DNA of 64,000 nt from NCBI GenBank assembly GCA_905250125.1, contig CAJNOL010000755.1, positions 41,496 through 105,495 of the forward strand. Direction: 5' to 3'. Below the pieces are notes generated by a model. It saw only the letters and a program-made list of their open reading frames with translations, searched no databases and was not told the DNA's origin. The DNA comes from Rotaria sordida (lineage: Eukaryota > Rotifera > Eurotatoria > Philodinida > Philodinidae). Below, piece by piece: positions 37,550 to 50,160 of this stretch. How positions within the stretch are numbered: position 1 is the stretch's first letter; the number at the start of each line of letters is the position of its first letter. Position numbers and translations under genes: made by a program.

Positions 37550-38310
37550 TAGAGAGGGTCATATGAAATAAAATGGGTTTGTTTGCCTGTGTGTGTTTGT
37601 GACAGGTCAAAGATCAAAGATGAAAGTAGCAGACATTAACACCAGAGTGATGAGGCCGCCGGTAATCGAGACTGGCGAATGAGAATCTAAACACTATAAG
37701 GCTCGAAATCATATTGGTCAGCTAAGAACCAACGGAAATCGAGTTTTTAGAAAAGTAATTTCCTAGATTGGTGTGAGGGTCGTATGAAATAAAACGAGTT
37801 ACGCTATCTTTTTGTCTGTGTGTTTGTCGCAGGCCAAGGATCAGAGGTCAAAAATCAATCATGACAGATCAAGTCTTGCTCGTGAAGAATTTCATTAAAT
37901 GAAAATCATTCAGTTCAATAAACAATTGATGGTCTTTTTTAAAACTGCATGTAAACAGTGAGCGTCTTATTCCCTCGACTGAAGGGAGAGCCATATGAAA
38001 TAAAATGAGTTTGTGTGTGTGCATTTGTTTGTGGGAGGCCAAAGGTCAAGTTAAACCGAGTTACCAGAAAAAGGGCTTTTATGAGAAAATAACAATTTCC
38101 TATAAAGTTTCAGCAAAGTTTTTCGGGGCCGAGGAATCCGAATCTGGAGTCAGTTTGAAAAATTTTCGAACTGACTTTTTTGGTAGTACAAGAGTTTTTC
38201 GGGAGAATAAAGATTTCCTAAAAGGTTTGGCCAAAGGTAACCGGAGTCGAGGAATACGAATCTGCAATCGCTTTCAAAAAATTTTGAGCTATGTTTGTAG
38301 GATAGGCGAA
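37550..38310. repeat. Degenerate tandem repeats of about 215 bp and 118 bp
   Basis: GGTC(A/G)TATGAAATAAAA followed by a G/T-rich tract and CAGG(T/C)CAA(A/G)GATCA occurs at about 37556 and 37771; a third, weaker copy is at about 37988. A second unit, GAGGAAT(C/A)CGAATCTG, occurs at 38131 and 38249. The 102-codon frame at 38005-38313 crosses these repeats and is not a gene. Confidence 0.55.
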
Positions 38311-38691
38311 TGATTTTTTGAATAAATAACGAATGAGGAGTAGAGATATGTCTGAAAGAAACAACAAAACGTTAGAAAGGGATGATATGATGAAAACAGA
38401 TGAATAGGATCCCGAAGAATTGAAGAAATTTGTTGCTCGATAGATACGATCGTGATTACGTAGTGGTTGTATCATTTTCTCGGACCCAAAGATGCATAAA
38501 GTTGCTGCTTTCGGAATTAACTTTAGAGAACAGTCGAACTAGAGGAAGAGTGCAGGAAGACAGGTAGAATCTGAAGTACTTACAGCGTCCTAAAGGTTAA
38601 TATGCACTTATAAAATATCCTATCGTTGCCTTTGATGTTTTTGCTGGCGAAACCACCTTTGTATTTATCTCAGAATTTCTTCAATGTTTTC

Positions 38692-38758
38692 TGTGGGTGT
38701 GGGTGTGGGTGAATACAGAAAATATTAGTACCCATAGCCATACCTACACCCACACCCT
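38692..38758. repeat. TGTGGG hairpin module (copy 4)
   Basis: TGTGGGTGTGGGTGTGGGTG on the left and CCTACACCCACACCC on the right, with a 32-bp loop. Confidence 0.65.
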
Positions 38759-38762
38759 TCTC

Positions 38763-38987
38763 TGCATCAGCCCCATGGGCAGTGCCCAATTGATCTACAA
38801 CGACTCCTTGAGGACATGACAATTGTGTAAGACTATTTCCTTGCCATTGACCATCAGCCACGACAATGACTTGTTTTGCTCCTTCCACCCACTTCGTCAC
38901 ACGATGATTTCCACAGTTAGACACGTACACTAAATGATCCCCTTGGACAAATATGTATCGTGGAAAAAGAGAGTTGTTTGAGACGAT
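38763..38987 (-). pseudogene. NHL-repeat fragment
   Basis: The minus-strand frame reads SNNSLFPRYIFVQGDH, then VYVSNCGNHRVTKW and CPQGVVVDQLGT, the NHL beta-propeller pattern (extracellular or scaffold proteins, much expanded in bdelloids). It is cut off at both ends by TGTGGG modules, so only about one and a half repeats survive. Translation continues into GVGVGM, which is module sequence. No start or splice sites; a gene remnant. Confidence 0.65.
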
Positions 38988-38989
38988 TT

Positions 38990-39034
38990 GGGTGTGGCTG
39001 TATTATTCTCAATCCACTGCCCACATCCACACCC
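38990..39034. repeat. TGTGGG hairpin module (copy 5)
   Basis: GGGTGTGGCTG on the left and CCCACATCCACACCC on the right, bordering the NHL fragment and 120 bp from the FG-GAP stop codon. Confidence 0.55.
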
Positions 39035-39153
39035 TTTTCCCCCTCATCAACTGCAGTTAAAATCATTTGAATATCTAAACTATGGTTCTACTAGATATAA
39101 GAGCATATGAAATAAGTGAGTGATAGAAAAATATAAAGTACGAGATAGAAAAA

Positions 39154-42100
39154 CTAACAAGTCTGCAAGAGAATATTTAAACTGTCAGTACCACTATTAG
39201 CGACGGCAATATCTAGTTTTCTGTCATTATTGAAGTCTCCAAGGACAATAGAGAATGGATTGGATCCATAGTCCAACGGGAATAAGATGACACTTGCAAA
39301 TGTGCCGTTGGCATGTCCAAGAAACACACCTAGATAGTTGGTATCATCAATCGTGACAACAATGTCTTGTATAGTGTCATTGTTAATGTCGCTTACAGCT
39401 AAAGAGTATCGAGACGAATTTGAGCTTGTTGAATACATCATTTGATTTCCAAAAGAGCCATTCCCATATCCAAGAATAATCCCAACACTGTCCGACTCAC
39501 AACTAGCAAAGACGATATCAACTCGAGTATCATTGTTAACATCACCGACAGCCATAGAGCATGGAGATGAATACAGGCCAGTTGAATATGTTATTTGATT
39601 TGCAAAAGAGATATCTCCATATCCAAGAAAAATACCAATATTGTGCGCACCTGAATTAACGACGCCAATATCCATTAGGTCATCATTATTAAAATCGCTA
39701 ATTACTAAAGACTGTGGTCGAGAATCATTTCCAGTTACCAGTGTCATTTGCTTTACAAAAACTATATTGTCATAGCCAAGAAGGACACTCACATCATTGC
39801 TACCAAAATTGGCAACAACGATATCTAGTCGAGTGTCGTTGTTGAAATCACCAACAACTACAGATTGTGGCCAAGAGCCAGCTGAATATCTTCTTTGATT
39901 TTCAAAAGAACTATTATCATTTCCAAGAAGAACACTCACATCATTGCTACCAAAATTGGCGGCAACGATATCTAGTCGAGTGTCATTGTTGAAATCACCA
40001 ACAGCTACAGATTGTGGAGAAGAGCCAGCTGAATGCCTTGTTTGATTCTCAAAAGAACCATTTCCATTTCCAAGAAAGACACTCACATCATTGCTAACCG
40101 CACTGGCAACAATGATATCTAGTCGAGTGTCGTTGTTAAAATCACCAACAACTACACATACTGGAGAAGAGCCAGCTGAATATCTTCTTTGATTTTCAAA
40201 AGAACCATTTCCTTTTCCAAGAAGGACACTCACATCATTGCTGACTCCATTGGCAACAATGATATCTAGTCGAGCGTCATTGTTGAAATCACCAACAACT
40301 ACACATACTGGAGAAGAGCCAGCTGAATACTTTGTTTGATTTTCAAAAGAACCATTTCCATTTCCAAGAAGAACACTCACATCATAGCTATGATAATTGG
40401 CAACAACGATATCTAGTCGAGTGTCGTTGTTGAAATCACCAACAACTACAGATTGTGGAGAAGAACCAGCTGAATACCTTGTTTGATTTTCAAAAGAACC
40501 ATTTCCATTTCCAAGAAAGACACTCACATCATTGCTACCCGCATTGGCGACAACAATATCTAGTCGAGTGTCCCTGTTCAAATCACCAACAACTACAGAT
40601 TGTGGAAAAGAGCCAGCTAAATATCTTCTTTGATTTTCAAAAGAACCATTTCCATATCCAAGAAGGACACTCACATCATTGCTATAATAATTGGCGACAA
40701 CGATATCTAGTCGAGTGTCGTTGTTGAAATCACCAATAGCTACAGATCGTGGAGAAGAGCCAGCTGAATACCTTATTAGATTTTCAAAAGAACCACGATT
40801 GTACGCAACAAAGATATCCACATGATTACTTCCACCGTTAACGATCACGATCTCCGATCGTTTGTCATTATTAAAATCACCAGAAGCCATAACTAACGGA
40901 GGTGAATCAAAACCAATTTCATAACTTGTTTGAATTGCGAATTTTCTCTTCCCATTTCCAAGCATTATATCTACATGCTTGGCACCATTATTGGCTAAAG
41001 CAATATCCACTATGCGGTCACCATTGAAGTCCCCAACCGCGATGGAAATCGGATGAGAATTTGCGCCAGTGCTGAGCATCATTTGGTTTTCAAAACTACC
41101 ATTCCCATATCCGAAAAGGACGCCGATATTATTAGTGCCATAATTAGCAAAGACTATATCCAGGTTAGTATCATTGTTCAAATCACCAATTACTACGCAT
41201 TGTAGGCTAGATCCACCGCCAGATGCATACGCCATTTTATATACTATCGCTCCTCTGTTATATTGCAGCAGGACACTCACATCATCGTCATAAAAATTGG
41301 CGACAACGATATCTAGTCGAGTGTCGTTGTTGAAATCACCAACAACTACACATACTGGAGAAGAGCCAGTTGAATACCTTGTTTGATTTTCAAAAGAACC
41401 ATTTCCATTTCCAAGAAGAACACTCACATCGTTGCTACCCGTGTTGGCGACAATGATATCCAGTCGAGTGTCATTGTTGAAATCACCAACAGCTACAGAT
41501 TGTGGCCAAGAGCCAGTTGAATACCTTATTTGATTTTCAAAAGAACCATTTCCTTTTCCAAGAAGGACACTCACATCATCGCTACCCGCATTGGCGACAA
41601 TGATATCTAGTCGAGTGTCGTTGTTGAAATCACCAACAACTACAGACTGTGGAAAAGAGCCAGCCGAATATCTTCTTCGATTTTCAAAAGAACCATTTCC
41701 TTTTCCAAAAAGGACACTCACATTATTGCTATAAAAATTGGCAACAACGATATCTAGTCGAGTGTCGTTGTTGAAATCACCAACAACTACAGAGTGTGGA
41801 AAAGAGCCAGCTGAATATCTTCTTTGATTTTCAAAAGAACCATTTCCTTTTCCAAGAAGGACACTCACATCATGGCTATCCCGATTGGCGACCACGATAT
41901 CTAGTCGAGTGTCATTGTTGAAATCACCAACAACTACAGATTGTGGATTAGAGCCAACTGAATACCTTATTTGATTTTCAAAAGAACCATTTCCATTTCC
42001 AAGAAGGACACTCACATCATGGCTATCTTGATTGGCGACAACGATATCTAGTCGAGTGTCGCTGTTGAAATCACCAACAACTACACATAGTGGAAAAGAG

Positions 42101-45100
42101 CCAGCTGAATACCTTGTTTGATTTTCAAAAGAACCATTTCCATTTCCAAGAAGGACACTCACATCATCGCTAACCGCATTGGCAACAATGATATCTAGTC
42201 GAGTGTCATTGTTGAAATCACCAACAACTACAGATTGTGGAGAATAGCCAGCTGAAATTCTTGTTTGATTTGAAAAACCCTCAAAATAACCAAGGAGAAT
42301 ATTTATGCTACCAGTATCATTGTTGACAACGATGATATCTAGCCGAGTGTCCTTATTGAGATTACCTACTGCGACAGAAGTCGAAGAGTAAGATCCAGTT
42401 GAATACATGGTTGGGTTTTCAAAGCTGCCGTTCCCATGTCCAAGAAGTACACCTATATTTTCATTGCCGTTATTAGCGATGACGATGTCCAATAGATTAT
42501 CTTGGTTGAAGTCTACGACGGCAATTGCATATGGAGAAGCAGAACCAATGGAATAGATGGCTTGATTAGCAAAAGTTCTATTGCCGTTGTTCAGAAGTAC
42601 ACCTACTTCATGGGTTCCCGAGTTAGCAATAGCTATGTCGACAAATATGTCGTCATTGAAATAGCCAACAGCGATTGAATATGGATGAGAACCAGCGCCA
42701 GTTGAAAACGTAATTTGTTTTTCAAAAGTTCTATTGCTATTTCCAAAAAGTATGTCAACATTATTCGTACCATAATTGGCAATGGCGAGATCTAAATAGT
42801 TGTCGTTATTGAAATCTCCAGCAGCTAATGAAGATGGAAGAGAATCATAACCTGTTGAATAAGTACTTGTAGGAGAAAAATTTCCATTGCGAGTTCCATA
42901 GAGTATGCTAACACTATGAGTTCCATAATTGGCAGTGGCAATATCAAGTAGTGAGTCATTGTTGAAATCAACAGCAATAATTGCTATCGGACGAGATGAG
43001 CCTGTTGAAAACTCTATTTGACTTGAGAAAGATCCATTCCCAAATCCATGAAAGATGCCGATATTGTTAGTGCCAAAATTTGCTACTGCAATATCCAATC
43101 GGTTGTCATTGTTGAAATCTCCAACTGTGATCATGTAAGGACTAGAATAGGAACCTGCTGAATACATGGTTGGATCTCTAAAACTGCCATCATCATTTCC
43201 CAAATACACCGCTATTTTGTTGACTATATGATTGGCAATAACCATATCCAAAACAGTGTCATTGTCGAAATCACTGATGGCGACAGATCGTGGACCATAC
43301 TTATATTCAACTGGCTTTTGAGCCGTTGGTTTGAAATTGAGGCCACACTTTGGAACTAAACGATACATTAAAAGCAATGTGATGATTGATTGTTTGCCGC
43401 AGCGAAACTATCTTTCCTAGATTATTTCGAATTATCACGATTCCTATAATATACTATCAGAAATTATCGTATGACTCTATGTAGAGTCAATTCAAAACCA
43501 TCATCTTTCGAGAGAACTCTGGTTAGTTTCTTAGAATACAGATGGAGTTACATAAGGAAATTCATCAACCGGACAATTTGTCTGTTCCCATCTTTTTCAT
43601 TTACTGTAGAATTTGTTCGAAAAATGCGTTGTTTCATATTGTTGCAGAATCAAATGTGCATCAAAACAACTGTATTCTGTAATGCTCTCAGTGATTCAAT
43701 CAGTATTTTGGATTGGTAATTACAACAACAGACAAAGTATAACGGATTTTGCTACGAATGCTTGAGAATAACAATGGACAAAATTCTGACGATAGAGAAG
43801 GACATGTGAAGCTACTAGCTGGCTAACTATGCACGAACAGTACAATATGCAAGTGAAGCAGGCGAGAACAAGCATACAAGGAATGACGACTTAGAATAGT
43901 AAGTATGTGTCAGCAGTTATGCCATATTGACAACAAATAAGCAATTATATACCTCTATTCTTTTCTGTACAGTAAGTAATAAATGACTTCTATCGGTCTG
44001 TTTGATCATAAATAGTAATAACTATTCTTCTCAGTTTTTAGTTACAGATCTTTGATTACGTCTTATTTAACTTACAGGATAATTTATCTGATATCAGGTT
44101 TAATAATACTCTTAAGACGTTGTGGAGACTACTCATTTTTATTATCGAGACATGCAGATGATGATAAAATAGAAATGTACTTACTATCTGTTTACTTTGT
44201 GAAGATAGTCGACTTCTAACCATCTATGAGTCAGATAGAATTATTATTTTATGGCGTATATAGAAAGTTTTATTGTTTCAAAGAGTGGTAACGAAAAGAA
44301 TTCACTAGAATGTAATACAGAAATGAGAACTTACACGTGAATACAACATAGAACACACATGAGTCATACAGAAAGACAAAAAGAAAACGACTGTATAGAA
44401 ACATACTAGCAGAATGACGGACGATCTAGATGGAATACATATACTGCTTACTCTCCTCTACAGGTAACATAAAGTAAGAAAATGTAAAGAAGATGTGTTC
44501 CGTAGAGAAGAAATATTTACTTTTGTCACGCTCTGTGAGAAAATCAGTTGTATTTTCTCTTATTCTTTCATATTTCTATTAGACCCAAGAACATATTGAT
44601 GAGATCCAGAAAAAGCAATCCAAGATAAACTGCTGTTTTCATTTAGAGATGTGAAAGAGTATCATCAAAAATAATAGAAGAAGCGATTCAAGAACATCAA
44701 ATACAATAAAGTTGATCTTTCTACAACAAGTAACAAACTATAATATCAGTTTGCAAAAATCAGGTCGTAAAATTGTTGTTTTACTGAGACATAAGAAAAA
44801 TTTATAGAAAATGCAATAATCTCCGTCCTAGAGAAACCTATTATACTTGTTTCTCTAAAATAAAGCGTCAATGGGATAATTCTTTCTGGAGTTCTCTTAA
44901 AATCTATAATCTCTACCAATAAATAAAATAGAAGGATCCGACTTATGGACAAAGTATCAGATCTACTAGTGATGATTATCTTGGTTGATTTGCATTTGCT
45001 AGTGCTAATTTGAAATGGGAAAGTAAAGAAGTTGCAATGCCTATAATTTCGTACCCATTTGATGATTTGTCTCGAACATGTCGATATCAAATATTATCAC

Positions 45101-45554
45101 AATTAGTGGTTTTTTAATCAAAACTCACAATACTGATAAAACAGAACTGAATTAACTATGGATTTTTATCGTATTGAATACGCAGAATGTAAAACAACAA
45201 GGACTTACCTAGTGGTTTTGGTGCAGTTAAACAAACTACCACTATGCCGATGATAGTAACTATACTTGTAATCGTAGGCAGTACAAAGACAGGTTTCGTT
45301 ATGAAACCCAATATTGACCAGTAACAATATTTCCTAAGAAAGAGCAACAACGATGATATTTGACATGAGAAGAAAAAGTTATACATATTCTGTCGCATCG
45401 TGTAACTTTTTATTCGAGCGATAGTATTGTTCTGGATATTTCTTGCATTTTGCCCATTTGAAATTGATTTCGGCTTCTCGTTTGCATCGACGACAACACT
45501 GTTCTTACGAAGCGAGTAGCTGACCAATTTGATATTATTATCCATAGGAACCAT
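39154..45554 (-). CDS. Single-pass membrane protein with a giant extracellular FG-GAP/VCBS repeat domain
   Basis: Predicted model: exons 45385-45554, 45209-45333 and 39154-43355, phases 2 and 1 preserved, 1498 aa. The first two exons give a polar N-terminus (MVPMDNNIKLVSYSLRKNSV), then a membrane helix (FVLPTITSIVTIIGIVVVCL, about residues 74-93), so type II topology is likely. The third exon joins at LVPKCGLNF and holds roughly 27 repeats of about 50 aa of the form GDFNNDTRLDIVVAN, a D-x-N-x-D Ca2+-binding loop like those of integrin-alpha propellers. Every repeat ends in a conserved SVLLG(N/K)GNGSF segment rich in N-glycosylation sites. Such proteins are very numerous in bdelloids; the ligand is unknown. 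Repeats in the centre are nearly identical at DNA level, implying recent internal duplication or gene conversion. The 1.85-kb intron could hide a further small exon. Confidence 0.8.
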
Positions 45555-48500
45555 TTCAATCTACGATGAGACAATAGTTAAGGAAGAACACATACATGAT
45601 ATCAGAATATAAACATATCTCTAATCATGTGGAGTTTCCACAGAAAACTGTCATTGCAATAATTTTGCCTAATCCGTTCAGTCGATTTATGTATAAGCAG
45701 ACAACTTTTCTGTGCAATCTTAACGATTTTTCAACGGTTAAATAGATGTGTTTAATACGTTGAGGAGACTGCACAAGATCTTTGGCGATACACTTATAGC
45801 CGATCAAAACACTTGCATGAATACTGCAACATATTAAAACAATTATCAAAGCTCTTGCTTCCAATATTTATTTAACCAGCTAACGCTTATTTAGTTTGTT
45901 GATTTCTGTCACAACTAGTGCACATTATTTTTTTCTGTTTTCAATTCTCTTCCATGGATACTTTCAGATGTAAGATCTTCAGCATGTTTTCTAGCTATGT
46001 TTTTTAAAACAGTAGGTAGCATAACTTCAGATCCGTCGAACCTTGATCAAGACACCACAATCACCATTTTTAGGATTGCAACTTGGACAAGTAAAAATGT
46101 CGTAGAGTTTCAACATATAAAGGGTGTGGATGGAGCGTGGGTGTGGGTGTGAATGTAGATGGAGAGACATCACCCATACTCACAGCCACAGCCACGCCCA
46201 CACCCTTCAAAAGGGATTTTGAGATCATAGCGTTGTATTAGGTCACCATTTTGGTTCTATCACACGAAGCATGGTACAGGCAAAAGTCAACACTGCCGTA
46301 CTCCTCTCTGATGGGTATAGCAATAGATGGAACCGACTTTTTGATTTCAAGGATTCTTTTCCTGAGGTTGTTAACAGCAACATTAAATAACGGAAAATAG
46401 ACTATTTTTCTTACTGAAATTGACCATCGTATAGGGGTGTCAGTTTCTGGTTCCGTTCCCAAGGATCCGGAAACCCATATTGACTTGATACCGATTGAAA
46501 GAATAAGTACGTCCATATATCTCAATATAATTAGAAATGTTCAGAAACGAACCTTCGAGTGGGTTCCATTTCCAAGGAATAAAACCCTAGGGAACGGAGA
46601 ACTTGACCGTCTCTACCATCCAATTCGGCTTTCACATACACATATTCAAGTTTTCTTCTACCATTGGCAGAAAACTTTCGATTAACGTAGAAACTAACTT
46701 GGCGAGTATAAAAGTGATTGCAAATAGCAGACAAACTTTGTGAACAATACGAACTTAAGAACTATTGAATGAGTGTCCCGTGTGATGATCTACCGGTTCA
46801 TACTCTTTTCATCACGTTCTCATATTGTTTCCTAGAGTGAGTAGACTGCTTTCAAGTGATGCAATAATAAAATTACTAAGCGCTTGTAACTCCTCTTTAT
46901 GGCCGAACAATACCTAGAACAATCCTAGAAGTTAAACCAGTTTAATGATAATACTCGCTCTGAAGATTCCTTGGCCTGTTTGTCTTTCTACATATATTCT
47001 TAAATTAACAGGTGAACCAGGATAAATCAGCCATCGTTACTTCCTCCATATTGTTGACGTCAAAGATGGTACACTCCGACGCTAAACGTAGACTAAAATG
47101 CTCCTTCTAGTCTAATTAGCTTAGGACATCTTCTCAGATCACAAAACATGTGGGATTCGAGTTTCAAGCAGAACCTCTTGTTCTTCATTCTGTCTATTTA
47201 TATATTTCCTTACAATGGAATCCGTTATAACTCACATAAGGTCCCTACACATATTTCTGTCAATTTTTATTGAGTCGAACCGAATTTTCTTCAAAAACTT
47301 TCAGCATTGCATTCTCTACTAAGTCCTACAGAAATGGTCAACGCAGATATAAAAGAAAAAAGTCACCATAGTATTACTACAAAACTCTATCAGCAATCAC
47401 TTTCGAGCTGTTTTCATTGATACTAACTTGTATTTTGGGCTGATACTGAAGCAACATGTAAAAAGTTCGACGTAGAAAATTTATTTTTCAGGAAAACTAG
47501 TCATTATCTTGCATGCTTTCTCTTACTATTAACACTTAAACTATTCGAAGTAGCACCGTTTCAGAATGCGTCCAGCCTTGCATAGTATCGTTTAGTGACA
47601 TAAGTACAAACCAAAAATTTGCTCCAAGTAAAAATTCTACGAGAAGTTGCCGTCTTTTTCCAAAACCTGGAAAAATACGGTGGAAAAACAGGAATATTTT
47701 CGAAAACTCGTGAAAGATAACATTTATTTAACTCTATAGGCTTTTAATGGAAGAGTTCTGATGTAAACTCACAGAGTACAGCTTTCAAAGCTCTGCGAAA
47801 GCATTTATTTAATTGGTTCCTATGGTTTGACACTATAAAAATCCAGAGAGATATCAAGCAAAAGGCTAGGGAGTCATTTACGGTAAGACACCATTATTTT
47901 TTAGTTCTATGATTGTGCTATGGAACTATAGGAAAATTGAACCGTTTTACACTTATGATTGTTCGCTGTGATCGAAAAATATACAGCAAAGTTTTAGAGC
48001 TAGAGTTATTTCAATGAAATCACCCTTTTTCCAGAGCTATGCGCTCATTATCTTTTCCTGAAGAATCTTTTATAATTTTTATCTTCATCATAGGGGTATT
48101 GGATAACACAAACACCAAATGATTCCATTATCCTACTTCGTTATTATGACTTGAGAATTTTCTGGATAATCTTAATCACAGAGTCATTTTAGGAGAAATA
48201 CGATTTTTCTAAAACCTACCGACGCGAATTTTGTTGATATCCTAACAACAGCTGTTATCTAATTAGAACTATTCGCTCCGACAACAATATTCTAAGCAAG
48301 TTCTTCGGCAAAACTCAAATGAAGAGAAATCCCTCAACGAAAATTTCCTGAAACACTTTTTATGTGTACAGTATCATATCTAATTTTGAGCGAGGTCAAA
48401 CCTCTTCGAATGATAAAAGAACATAATGTTGAACGGTCTTTTTTCTACATGGGACCTCACAAAGTTGATTAACACCTCCTGCTACAGACGTTTTATGACA

Positions 48501-48908
48501 AGCGTGTCTTTACAGTAGTTAATATTTACTATCTATTTCATACAGAATTTCGGAACATTTTTACCGGCAGAAAAATAATTACTATGATACGAAAGAAAAA
48601 ATAATATAAGCTTAGTGGTACTATTTAAGAATAGAAAAATTTATTGTATACTGATGAGAAACAACGCTCTCTGAATAAAATGCAATTTCAAAATGCATAC
48701 GTTTGCTCTCTGTATTATACGAAGTCTTGTGTGCTTACGACCAGAATAACACTAATATATCGACGGTGTTCTATATTAGAGATAAAAACAAGACGTTGCT
48801 TATATGTATATCACTAATATAAGTTTGGCTTATTTGTCTTCACTCGTGTCCTTGAAATAACTATTTATCAAATATGTTTGAAATACGTTGTTTATTTCAT
48901 ACAAGTAC
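45555..48908. other. Intergenic, one TGTGGG module, otherwise nothing recognised
   Basis: Upstream of the FG-GAP gene. Overlapping frames on both strands at 46238-46734 and one at 45625-45864 have no recognisable domain. The module at 46121-46207 is listed separately. Confidence 0.4.
46121..46207. repeat. TGTGGG hairpin module (copy 6)
   Basis: AGGGTGTGGATGG and GTGGGTGTGGGTGTG on the left; CACAGCCACAGCCACGCCCA and CACCCTT on the right. The outer arms AGGGTGTGG/CCCACACCCT are perfectly complementary over nine bases. Confidence 0.6.
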
Positions 48909-49085
48909 TATCGTCTTTTTGCTTGTTTGATCATTCATTAAAGTATATTAATGAGATATCTGATTTTTATCTTATGAAAATATTATTCTCGTTTTGCTTG
49001 TTCTATCATTAATTAAGATATTTTAATGAGATACATGGTTTTTTCCCCATAAAAATATTATCGTCGTTTTGCTTGTTCTATTACT
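48909..49085. repeat. 75-bp tandem repeat, about 2.3 copies
   Basis: TATCGTCTTTTTGCTTGTT (48909), TTCTCGTTTTGCTTGTT (48985) and TATCGTCGTTTTGCTTGTT (49059) start successive units that share TTAATGAGATA and AAAATATT. Confidence 0.7.
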
Positions 49086-49299
49086 CATCATGCGAACAGC
49101 TTAAAGGATGCAAAATAGTGTGAACCAAAGGCAGAAAAATGATGCACCATAACACTACTTTACTTGGTTTCTTACCATCATTGCAGTGTATCAATAAAAT
49201 ATTAGTATTTCACAAGCAATACTATACCACTCAATACCATGAGCCTGGCTGAACCAAGTCTCAGATGTCCTTTCCATATATGCGAGAATATATTGGTTT

Positions 49300-50160
49300 T
49301 TGACATTACTTCTAGGAGCTTTTCGTGTTCGTGACCATGTATGTCGTCAAAGATCGAGATCCAGATGCATTTTTGGCCTCGGTACCAATATTAGTTCTCT
49401 TGTGGAATCGTTCTCAGTCGTAGCATCGACCCAGATCTCAATTTTAATATATGTATCGATCATCATCTTTATTCACATTTCCATCCTAGTCGCCGTGTAT
49501 ATCTTTGTTTCGATTACGATTGCCATTCCGGTCATGATTCTCATTTATATTGCACTTCAAGCCGTCATTCTGCTACCAATCTCATTGAGCATTCGACTTC
49601 AGACCTGATTCCAAGGCCTATCGCGCTGGCTGTGTGTAATGCGAACTCTGTCAGATCTTACTTCTTGTCCAGCTTTCAGAGTCGATTTCGTGACCCACTC
49701 AGATTTCACTCCTGGTTCTGCATCCATTACGAAGCTTTTCATGAACCGGTACTCATCGTCGTTTCAGCTGCGATTGAATTACTGGTCTTAGCTTCCAACT
49801 ACATTCGAGGTTTGACCACCTTCTCAATTACAGTGACAGCTTCGGACCTGACTAGAGTGCTCATCTCGAACGTATTTCGAGACGACTGTCCTGGCTACGT
49901 CTACGTACTGTTCAGGTTTTGATTAAAAGTTGCGGAAGCTACGCAGATTTCAGTTCTAGTCGATTTACTGGTCTTAGCTTGTGCCCCAGATGGACAGTTG
50001 ATTTAAATCGACAGTTCACTCCCAGTTTCAGTGGTGATTGAATTATTGGTCTCAGCTTCGATCTGTACTTCAGAGAGAACCTAGAGGTTCGGTCAAATTC
50101 TCAGCTACAGTATCAAACTTGGACAAGATGCTAGTGACCATATTGATGATAGCTTTGAGA
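49300..50160. other. Degenerate low-complexity region, possibly eroded repeat coding sequence
   Basis: The stretch is richer in G/C than its surroundings and has loosely repeated motifs such as TTTCAG(C/T)(T/G)G(C/G/T)GATTGAATTA and TGGTCT(T/C)AGCTTC (about 49766-49797, 49950-49980, 50026-50057). The minus strand in places reads NRNGNRNRNKD-like low complexity but with stops. It may be a decayed minisatellite or repeat gene. The plus-strand frames (49300-49608, 49632-49922) carry hydrophobic low-complexity runs and are probably not genes. Confidence 0.35.

Noticed and set aside
38005..38313. 102-codon plus-strand frame
   Set aside because: Spans two degenerate tandem repeats; repeats at peptide level follow the DNA repeats.
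40455..40727. 90-codon frame inside the FG-GAP exon, plus strand
   Set aside because: Antisense shadow of the tandem repeats; it repeats with the same period.
23614..46207. Real chromosome end at the G/T-rich modules
   Set aside because: Genes continue on both sides and arrays are short and in both orientations, so they are interstitial.
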